From NCBI GenBank assembly GCA_934700375.1, contig CAKUXT010000046.1, positions 1 through 11,588 on the forward strand: a stretch of 11,588 nucleotides of DNA. The letters run 5' to 3'. Under the pieces are notes generated by a model. The model did no database searches, had not been told where the DNA came from, and worked only from the letters and a program-made list of their open reading frames with translations. The position numbers were made by a program, and so were the translations under genes. The DNA comes from an uncultured Bacilli bacterium (GTDB taxonomy: Bacteria; Bacillota_I; Bacilli_A; RFN20; CAG-288). Shown here piece by piece: positions 5,872 through 11,588 of the stretch. Numbering within the stretch: position 1 is the first letter of the stretch; each line of letters begins with the position of its first letter.

Positions 5872-6825
5872 ATGCGCTTTATCAATCCATTTCTTGTTAC
5901 AGGTGTCCAAGACAACAATTTGCCAAGCAAAATTCTATTGACGATTCTCTTTATGTTCATCGTCGGCTGTATGTTAGGTTACTTATTGGAAGTGCTGTTC
6001 AGACGATTCGTCTCTGCAAGGAAATGGGTCAATCCAGGCTTCATGAGAGGACCATGGCTTCCGTTATATGGATGCGGTGTCGTACTGATGTTTCTCCTCT
6101 CCTGGCTCATTTTATCCTTCATGCCTGATAAATACGTCTTCTACAATCCGACTGGAAATCTTTTTGGAAGAGAATACGTAAGCGGACCGACTTACTTTGA
6201 CTTATTGCCTATTGTGATCATGGGCTTATCCATGACACTCCTTGAATTTGTTGCCGGTCTTATCTTTGTCAAAGGATTCAAAGTAAGACTTTGGGACTAT
6301 TCCAATATGAAAGGTAATATCATGGGCATCATCTGTCCTGTCTTCTCTGTCATTTGGTTTATAGTCGGCATCATCTTCTATTATGGCTTGAATCCATTTG
6401 TCTATAAAGCCTTTGAACTGAGCTTTGCCTATATGTTCGGAAGTACGACAAGCGGAAGTGTCGCTCACTTCGGATTCATCTTTATCCTCGGTTTAGTCTA
6501 TGGCATCTTCTTAGTCGACTTGATCAACTCCATCGGCCTCTTCTCCCGCATCTCCAAGATTGCAAAGAACTCCAATATTGTCGCAAGATATGAAAGGCTT
6601 GTCGAAGAGCAGAAGAAGACAAGACAGGAATACAAAGAGAAATTCATCTCCTCTCTTCCTGAAAGCTTGAAACGAACAAAAGAAAAGACAGCATTAGAGA
6701 AAACAACCAAGAAATTTACGGGCTTTATGAGAAAAGCATTTCTCATCAATCCTGATAAATCATCATCCAAAGAAAACTATGGTCCTGATGGAAGACCACT
6801 AAAAGAAGATAACGAAAACAAATAG
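5872..6825 (+). CDS. CmpB-family (PF06541) integral membrane protein
   Basis: A putative membrane protein of the family annotated as ABC-transporter type IV/CmpB; its biochemical function is not established and no ATPase is adjacent. The 317 residues show about five hydrophobic segments (about 20-39, 63-83, 110-134, 150-172, 198-218), followed by a charged, probably cytoplasmic tail (225-317). Family motifs are NPGFMRGPWLPLYG (54-67), LLEFVAG (123-129) and LWDYSNMKGNIMG (140-152). The tail holds a Lys/Glu-rich helix (about 238-275) and ends in a polar Ser/Asn/Glu-rich stretch, longer than in many relatives. The start at 5872 has AGAGGGGG four bases upstream. The gene is monocistronic, divergent from fmt and convergent with the M6 protease. 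The family assignment rests on motif memory and is fairly secure; a transport role is only inferred. Confidence 0.8.
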   Translation: MRFINPFLVTGVQDNNLPSKILLTILFMFIVGCMLGYLLEVLFRRFVSARKWVNPGFMRGPWLPLYGCGVVLMFLLSWLILSFMPDKYVFYNPTGNLFGREYVSGPTYFDLLPIVIMGLSMTLLEFVAGLIFVKGFKVRLWDYSNMKGNIMGIICPVFSVIWFIVGIIFYYGLNPFVYKAFELSFAYMFGSTTSGSVAHFGFIFILGLVYGIFLVDLINSIGLFSRISKIAKNSNIVARYERLVEEQKKTRQEYKEKFISSLPESLKRTKEKTALEKTTKKFTGFMRKAFLINPDKSSSKENYGPDGRPLKEDNENK

Positions 6826-6833
6826 CGAACATT

Positions 6834-6863
6834 GAAAAAGATTCCCGATCGGGAATCTTTTTC
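6834..6863. terminator. Perfect palindromic bidirectional terminator
   Basis: A 30-bp perfect palindrome (15-base arms beginning GAAAAAGATTCCCG, centre GATC) fills the 41-base gap between two convergent genes. The A-tract and T-tract at its ends make it an intrinsic terminator on both strands for the CmpB-like gene and the M6 protease gene. Confidence 0.92.
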
Positions 6864-6866
6864 TCT

Positions 6867-8540
6867 CTAGTTTTTCGTGAAGCGGATTGTAGCCTGATGA
6901 TCTTTGATATCGACGACAGTGAAGTTATATGCTAACTCGCTTCCGTTGTTCATCTTCGTCTTGTTCGGGAACTGATTTGCAAACTTCGCAGCATCGAAGG
7001 ATTCGCCTTGATAGAACATATCCTGATTTTCGAAGGTGTAACCATTCTTTGCAAACACACGGTTGCTCTTGGAAAGCTGCGTGACATTGCGGTAATTCTC
7101 ATTCATGTAGTTTAAGGAAACGCCGCTTTCGCCGTTGTAATATCCAGTAACTGAGTTTTCATGTGCGACAACATAGTAGTTGTTTTCGTCGATGTTCTTT
7201 AAGTCCGCATATTTCGGATTGATCGGATTTTCGTTGCTATCGACATCCTTGAAAGTGCAGACTCTGTTATCGACATGATAGACTCTGACACCTTCTTTGT
7301 TGAGCTTGCCTTCCGGTGTATAGTTTCCGTATTCTTCTCTTAAGTCTTTTTCATTCAATCCAAGAGATGGAGAGAAAAGCTCTAACATCACATATTCGTC
7401 ATAGGAGTTTGTGACATCGCCCTTCTTTGTCGGAATGAGGATACAGTCTAAGCTTGTAGCTGCGCTATTGATGGTGATCTCACCCTCTTTATCGACATAA
7501 TAGGGCTCATTCCAACCTAAGACAAACTTGGAATAGCAATCCTGTTCGCAGATGTTGTAGTCCATCATATCGACACCGCCCATCGGGCTATAGGTGCTAT
7601 ATCCGTTTTTGTCCTTGGTGGTATAGGAGTAATAGTCAGTAAGAGAGAGCATATGGCCTGTTTCATGGACGAAGGTGTGACTATCGACCTTGCTTGTTCC
7701 ATATCCTTCGTATAAGAAGTCATAACTGGCCCAGAAATAATAGCCGCCATTAGGTGATTTTAGATTGGGTTCTGCATTATAATCCATGGTGGTATAGGCC
7801 CAGAAGAGATCTTCATCGAGCGTTTCACCTAATTCTTCTCCGGTAACAGCATCATATGCGGAATAGATGAGGAAGACACCATCGATATAACCGTCTTTGT
7901 TGTTGTCATATTGTGTGCAGTCATCATTGTATTTGCTCTTATACCAGCTGACAGCATCAGAAAGAAGCTTATTGGTGTAATCACCATTGCTGTCCTTCTT
8001 GACCATCTCTGCAGATGTGAGATTAGGATTATACCAATCTGTTACTTTTCCGTTGATCTTCAATGCACCATGAGAAGACTTCTCATAGTAGGAAGAGAGA
8101 GATTCCCATCCAGTATCCTCGCTCTTTCCAAACATTGCCTTTTGTAAGTCTGTTCTGACTTTCTCTGTTGCATTGGACTTGTAGTCGGAAACAACTACAG
8201 GAATGACAAGAACATTGATCTCACCGGTAGATGGCATATAAGGATAATAGGTAAGAGCAGAATAATCCTGTTGGGTGAAATCAGACTTCAGCTTTTTATA
8301 GGTAGCAGATGAACTGCTTTCAGTTGTAGTTGTCTTATCAGTTGCTTTATCACTTGTGACCTTATCTTCAGTGCTGACTTTGTCAGTTGTGATGTTTTCG
8401 GTTGTAATAGTATCAGTATTGTTTGTTGTTGTCTTATCAGAAGTCGAATCATTAGGACTTGTTTCTGCACCGCTGATATTGCAGGAACAGAGGGAAAGAA
8501 GGATGAGGGAAGAAAGGATAGTAAAGCGTTTGTTTTTCAT
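6867..8540 (-). CDS. M6-family (immune inhibitor A-like) zinc metalloprotease lipoprotein
   Basis: A predicted surface-anchored protease that would act on extracellular protein. The start at 8540 (MKNKRFTILSS) has AAGGAG at eight bases and gives 557 residues; an in-frame ATG at 8585 would put 15 residues before the signal peptide. The signal peptide ends in LCSC, with the lipidated Cys at 20. Residues 22-80 are a Ser/Thr/Asp/Lys-rich linker with repeated T-x-D-K units (about 33-69). The M6 domain follows: INVLVIPVVVSDY (about 108-120), an EF-hand-like DNNKDGYID (212-220), the zinc motif HETGHMLSLTD (His292, Glu293, His296, Asp302), then SPMGGVDMMDYN and KFVLGWNEPYY. Thus catalytic residues are intact. 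It is monocistronic, with its own upstream gap and terminator. The substrate is unknown; host or dietary protein is a guess. Confidence 0.88.
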   Translation of the reverse strand: MKNKRFTILSSLILLSLCSCNISGAETSPNDSTSDKTTTNNTDTITTENITTDKVSTEDKVTSDKATDKTTTTESSSSATYKKLKSDFTQQDYSALTYYPYMPSTGEINVLVIPVVVSDYKSNATEKVRTDLQKAMFGKSEDTGWESLSSYYEKSSHGALKINGKVTDWYNPNLTSAEMVKKDSNGDYTNKLLSDAVSWYKSKYNDDCTQYDNNKDGYIDGVFLIYSAYDAVTGEELGETLDEDLFWAYTTMDYNAEPNLKSPNGGYYFWASYDFLYEGYGTSKVDSHTFVHETGHMLSLTDYYSYTTKDKNGYSTYSPMGGVDMMDYNICEQDCYSKFVLGWNEPYYVDKEGEITINSAATSLDCILIPTKKGDVTNSYDEYVMLELFSPSLGLNEKDLREEYGNYTPEGKLNKEGVRVYHVDNRVCTFKDVDSNENPINPKYADLKNIDENNYYVVAHENSVTGYYNGESGVSLNYMNENYRNVTQLSKSNRVFAKNGYTFENQDMFYQGESFDAAKFANQFPNKTKMNNGSELAYNFTVVDIKDHQATIRFTKN

Positions 8541-8548
8541 ATTTGGTT

Positions 8549-8554
8549 CTCCTT
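8549..8554 (-). promoter_or_regulatory. Ribosome binding site that fixes the M6 protease start
   Basis: Minus-strand AAGGAG lies eight bases before the ATG at 8540. The upstream in-frame ATG at 8585 has no such site. A TATAAAAT (8571-8564) just upstream is a possible -10, though its -35 (TTTTAC) is poor and the implied leader would be under 20 bases. Confidence 0.75.
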
Positions 8555-8714
8555 GAGAAAAATATTTTATATGAAAAGCGTTCAAAGTAAAAGAAAAATG
8601 TTCACTTGTTTAATAATGAGATTTGGCTTTGAAAACACTAAAGTTGTCATAAGAAGCCTTTTATATAGGATGCATAGAGATGTTTGACTTGTTGAGTTAA
8701 ATAACCAACAAAAG

Positions 8715-8742
8715 ATCCTGAAACCGATTAAAGTTTCAGGAT
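8715..8742 (-). terminator. Terminator of the coiled-coil/lipoprotein operon
   Basis: ATCCTGAAAC (8715-8724) pairs with GTTTCAGGAT (8733-8742) over 10 bp, with an eight-base loop, 15 bases after the last lipoprotein stop. On the minus strand the hairpin is followed by CTTTTGTT, a modest U-run. No gene lies between it and the M6 protease start, so that gene should have its own promoter in 8541-8714. Confidence 0.8.
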
Positions 8743-8756
8743 TAAAATTGATGATA

Positions 8757-9530
8757 TTACTTATTGTAAATGACGGATGTAGAAGAGATTGCTTTTTGAT
8801 TGGTGGACAAGTTCAAAGCGGACTGCTCCATAGAGACTAGCATACCGAAATCGTTCATGACAAGCTCTTCATTGACCAATGCTTTTTCATTTTTGCTGGC
8901 CTTGTAGATCTTGTCTTTGATCGTATAGACAAGACAGTTGTCTTTTACGCTGAAGGACTGATACTCGCTTAAGATGGTCTTGAAGAAGTCAGCCATATAA
9001 TATCCGCCTGTATAACGGGAAGAGACATTGCTTGAATAGAAGACTTTATTGTCGATCTCCGATTCAAACTTGCCCTGCTTATACTGGAAGATACCGGCAT
9101 TGACTTCTTTTTTTGTCTTTGTTTCATCGTTTGCAAAATATCCTTTTAAAAGGACAGTCACTTCGTAGCAGGAAGTATCTGCGTTATAGGAAACAGAAGT
9201 GTTCTTTTCACTTACCATCAAGGATGTTGAGTAGCTTGTATCCATCACGACTCTTGTTCCAGAATAGGTATCCGTTCTTTTATAGGAATAACCTTCCTTG
9301 AATTCAGTTCTATCGATGGATAGGGTGTAACATTCTTTTCCGATCTCTACATTGTTTTCATCATAGATCGTATTGATGTTTGTAGCCGATACAGTCTTGA
9401 CCTTGGCTTTAGCATCTTCCAAAGTCGGACTGTAAATGAGCCTTGTCACATCCTCAGACAATTCTATTTTGTCACAGGAGACAAGAAAGAGAAACAGAAG
9501 CAGGAAAAGAACTTTATTTCTGATACGCAT
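8757..9530 (-). CDS. Small lipoprotein of unknown function, second of a pair
   Basis: Not recognised. The start at 9530 gives 257 residues with a classic lipoprotein signal peptide (MRIRNK, then a Leu/Phe-rich core) and lipobox LVSC, Cys 19. A farther in-frame ATG at 9590 would bury the signal peptide behind 20 residues. The rest is polar, rich in Tyr, Ser, Thr, Lys and alternating hydrophobic residues, suggesting a beta-rich extracellular domain; no catalytic motif is visible. The start lies 17 bases inside the preceding lipoprotein gene and has no good ribosome binding site, so translation is probably coupled. Its C-terminal end (GML...E...S...Y-x-K) faintly resembles that of the preceding lipoprotein. 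It ends just before a terminator. A role as accessory to the upstream TOBE/coiled-coil protein's complex is inferred from the operon only. Confidence 0.8.
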   Translation of the reverse strand: MRIRNKVLFLLLFLFLVSCDKIELSEDVTRLIYSPTLEDAKAKVKTVSATNINTIYDENNVEIGKECYTLSIDRTEFKEGYSYKRTDTYSGTRVVMDTSYSTSLMVSEKNTSVSYNADTSCYEVTVLLKGYFANDETKTKKEVNAGIFQYKQGKFESEIDNKVFYSSNVSSRYTGGYYMADFFKTILSEYQSFSVKDNCLVYTIKDKIYKASKNEKALVNEELVMNDFGMLVSMEQSALNLSTNQKAISSTSVIYNK

Positions 9531-10152
9531 AAGTGACGTGGTAGGAGACTGATTTATCAGAAGAAGCTGTATCGACATTGACTGTTTCAATCAGCTCATC
9601 CATTAAAAATCCTTGTTTATCATAATTGAGGGAGATATTGAATCTTGCATAGAGCTTCATCTTCTTCAAAGTCGGACCTGTTGGATCAGTATCCACCTTT
9701 CCGATATTGAGTTCCTTGGAGACATTGTTGACAAAGAAACACAAAGAATCCTCTTTGTCTTCGAACTCCAAATGGTGAAGGTTATCGCCGTTGCCATTGA
9801 GGATATAGCTCAATGTCGAATAGGAATACATGCTGTCGTCTGTTCCTTCTTTCGGATAATAGGAATTTTTGGAAAGACGGATGGGAGCTCCTAATGCATA
9901 GGAGCTTCCATACACATAACCGCTATCTTCAAGTTCAAGAGTCGGAATGCTCTTCATATCGCCTTCATTGATCAAGAATTTCTTGAAATTGAGAACATGG
10001 CCTTCCGCTTTTGCAGAATAGGTCTTGATGTCTGTAGTTTCTTCGATCTTATCGATAGAAGCCATAGAACGTTTGATCAATTCCGCCTCGTCATAACTGG
10101 AACAGGAACAGAGGAGCAGAAGAGGAAGAACTAGTAACTGAGTTTTCTTCAT
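9514..10152 (-). CDS. Small lipoprotein of unknown function, first of a pair
   Basis: Not recognised. The 212-residue product has a Lys-start signal peptide and a lipobox-like LCSC, with the lipidated Cys at 17, the same unusual CSC pattern as the nearby M6 protease. After a short helical segment (about 19-40), the protein looks beta-rich with many Tyr, Ser and Asp residues; no enzyme motif is seen. AAGGAGGG (10156-10163) overlaps the stop codon of the upstream gene, which is only nine bases away, so the two are co-transcribed and probably translationally coupled. Its 3' end overlaps the next lipoprotein gene by 17 bases. The tight packing argues that all three products work together. Confidence 0.82.
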   Translation of the reverse strand: MKKTQLLVLPLLLLCSCSSYDEAELIKRSMASIDKIEETTDIKTYSAKAEGHVLNFKKFLINEGDMKSIPTLELEDSGYVYGSSYALGAPIRLSKNSYYPKEGTDDSMYSYSTLSYILNGNGDNLHHLEFEDKEDSLCFFVNNVSKELNIGKVDTDPTGPTLKKMKLYARFNISLNYDKQGFLMDELIETVNVDTASSDKSVSYHVTYAYQK

Positions 10153-10161
10153 AAGCCCTCC

Positions 10162-11588
10162 TTAGTAGAGACGGATATTCATATCGGTCTCTGTGATCTG
10201 GCAACGTGTAAGGTCGATATCGAGATTGAGTTCCTTTCCGACAGAGAGAGGTTCCTTTGTCTCGACAAAGACAAACTGCTCGGCATTGTTATCAGTCAGA
10301 TAACGACAGCGCATAAAGTAATTCTCTCCATAGTTGAGAATAGATTCGACAACGACCTTAAAGCCCTTGTCATCATTTCTGATTGTATAGGCATCATGCG
10401 GGATATCAACGCGGAACTGTCTGGAGAAGACACGTGTTCCTAAACCCTGAATGAGCTTGTTGGAGATGATATCGGAAAGAAGGCTGTAGTAGTTCTGATC
10501 GAAGCGGAAGAAGAAGACAAATCCAGCCTTCTTGGCAGCTTCTTCTAACTTCTTGTTGAGCACAGCAAGCTTTGCTGCATGTTCCTTCTCGATGAACTTC
10601 ATCGGGTCAGTCGCTCTCTTCAGCTCATCCTTCTTGTTCTTGACTTCCTTCTTAAGAAGGTCTGTATTTCTTCTGTATTCGCTTCTCAGTTTGCTGATTT
10701 CGGTCTCATAATCCTGTGTCATGCCATTGATGATACGGGTGATGGTGTTGTCCTTATCAGTCTGGAAGTTATCCTTGAAGATATGATATTCATCCGTTCT
10801 TCTCTTACGGGTGATCTTGTCCTTGTTGTTTTCAAGGAATTCATGATATTCAGTCTCTTCTTTCATCTTCTTTTCGGCAAAGAGCTGATTGTTCTGTGCG
10901 ATAGCTTCTTTCTTCTTGGCCTTGAAAGCATCCGTGACCTTCTTGCTTTCTTCCTTGAAGTCATAGGTGAGCTTACTCATCTTTTCCTTATTGGTTCTGA
11001 CAAGTTCAGAATAGGAAGCTTCTGCTTCAGTTCTTAGAGCATCAAGATCCTTGCCCTGTAAGTCTAAGACTTCCTTATCATAACGGTTGTTCTCTAATAA
11101 GATCTCAGCAGAGACATAGTCTCTTGCTGCTTTGATCTTGCTATCGCGGTAGTCGACAAATTCCTGTCTGTTCTCTTCGGCCATAGCGGTCTCGAAGTTG
11201 TAGAACTGAGCCATGACAGAATCAAACTTGATGATCGGTTCGAAAATGTTTTTGCCATCGACAACGAAGGTAAGACGTGTGAAGTCAAAGTTGACATGAA
11301 CGATATCGCCCTCATTGAATTCTTTGTCGGTAAGAGCGAAATAGATTCTTCCAGCTGTTTCAAGATGGACAAGACGGCTGTTGGAGACGACTTCTGTCTT
11401 TAAGACCTTGGCTTCGATGCCGCATTCATTGAATGTGACTGCATCGACAGGAACCTGAAGTTCACCGTCTTTGATGTCGCCCTGATTGATGGCAAGAGGA
11501 AGCGGGATAGAAGAGGAGAGGACAGAGAGCTTATGGGATCTGATGTTGGCGCTGAAGGAGTTGTATTTAGGAATACGAGGAGTGATGG
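10162..11588 (-). CDS. TOBE/OB - coiled coil - TOBE/OB protein, probably a MalK/UgpC-like ABC ATPase, 5' end off window
   Basis: The frame is open to the right edge; 474 residues are visible, and the first internal Met (11214) is not the start. Visible residues 1-120 resemble the C-terminal OB/TOBE region of MalK/UgpC-type ATPases: IPLPL..., ELQVPVDAVTF in the place of the usual GIRPEDI, then an IEAKVLKTEVVS strand set and a hydrophilic FDFTRLTFV strand. Residues about 132-355 are a highly charged Lys/Glu helix with heptad character, a predicted coiled coil of about 220 residues. About 386-474 again resemble a TOBE domain (IPHDAYTI, KVVVESILNYGENYFMRCRYL, a VGKELNLDIDLTRC strand). Such an insertion is unusual; mycoplasmal MsmK/UgpC homologues also carry insertions in this region. 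If the ATPase reading is right, it would sit under permeases not in the window, with the two following lipoproteins as partners. The ATPase domain itself is not seen. Confidence 0.6.
   Translation of the reverse strand, partial: ITPRIPKYNSFSANIRSHKLSVLSSSIPLPLAINQGDIKDGELQVPVDAVTFNECGIEAKVLKTEVVSNSRLVHLETAGRIYFALTDKEFNEGDIVHVNFDFTRLTFVVDGKNIFEPIIKFDSVMAQFYNFETAMAEENRQEFVDYRDSKIKAARDYVSAEILLENNRYDKEVLDLQGKDLDALRTEAEASYSELVRTNKEKMSKLTYDFKEESKKVTDAFKAKKKEAIAQNNQLFAEKKMKEETEYHEFLENNKDKITRKRRTDEYHIFKDNFQTDKDNTITRIINGMTQDYETEISKLRSEYRRNTDLLKKEVKNKKDELKRATDPMKFIEKEHAAKLAVLNKKLEEAAKKAGFVFFFRFDQNYYSLLSDIISNKLIQGLGTRVFSRQFRVDIPHDAYTIRNDDKGFKVVVESILNYGENYFMRCRYLTDNNAEQFVFVETKEPLSVGKELNLDIDLTRCQITETDMNIRLY

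Noticed and set aside
5814..5960. Longer N-terminus for fmt
   Set aside because: The added 49 residues have no Fmt counterpart, overlap the divergent gene, and the ribosome binding site lies at the downstream ATG.
8380..8480. Short repeats in the M6 gene as a CRISPR array or other DNA repeat element
   Set aside because: They are imperfect, lie in frame and encode T-x-D-K linker units; no constant repeat with unique spacers exists.
10579..11037. 152-codon plus-strand ORF opposite the coiled coil
   Set aside because: Its Leu/Phe-rich sequence is the expected antisense of Lys/Glu-rich codons; no start signal or domain is visible.
1..11588. Mycoplasma-type code (UGA = Trp)
   Set aside because: fmt ends with TGA at the normal length and the genes use TGG for Trp without internal TGA.
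1..11588. Insertion sequences, phage genes, tRNA genes, attachment sites
   Set aside because: No transposase, integrase, tRNA-like cloverleaf or flanking direct repeats were recognised on either strand.

Overview
The window looks like chromosome from a low-to-moderate GC Bacillota, most likely from the Bacilli/Erysipelotrichia/Mollicutes-like side. The grounds are strong AAGGAGG-type ribosome binding sites, an abundance of Sec/lipobox lipoproteins, a class II fructose-bisphosphate aldolase, a CmpB-type membrane protein, and a long MalK/UgpC-like protein with an inserted coiled coil that recalls mycoplasmal relatives. UGA is a stop here (fmt ends on it at the usual length) and all visible Trp codons are TGG, so the code is the standard one. 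The assignment is inference; no rRNA or tRNA gene lies in the window.

Layout. (1) 1-2970, minus strand: a nucleoside-type ABC importer operon. A leader with an extended -10 promoter and what I read as a purine-riboswitch-like aptamer precedes the BMP-family binding lipoprotein. A 12-bp intercistronic hairpin follows, then the double-ATPase subunit, which runs off the left edge; the permeases are presumably beyond it. (2) 2975-3451: an AT-rich intergenic region with two inverted repeats and a possible 45-codon ORF. (3) 3452-4336, plus strand: class II fructose-bisphosphate aldolase (glycolysis), ending at a bidirectional terminator. (4) 4399-5813, minus strand: fmt and ybaK, overlapping by ATGA; both act on aminoacyl-tRNA. 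(5) 5872-6825, plus strand: a CmpB-family (PF06541) membrane protein, ending at a perfect 30-bp palindromic terminator. (6) 6867-8540, minus strand: an M6-family zinc metalloprotease lipoprotein. (7) 8757-11588, minus strand: an operon of three. The first gene is partial and carries a TOBE/OB-like domain, a coiled coil of about 220 residues, and a second TOBE/OB-like domain; I infer an ABC ATPase domain upstream of the edge. It is followed by two small lipoproteins of unknown function, the second starting inside the first.

Themes: nucleoside/sugar uptake and energy metabolism, translation initiation and fidelity, and a cell-surface lipoprotein repertoire (four lipoproteins in 11.6 kb). The most interesting items are the non-consensus purine-riboswitch-like leader and the coiled-coil-split TOBE protein with its two companion lipoproteins.
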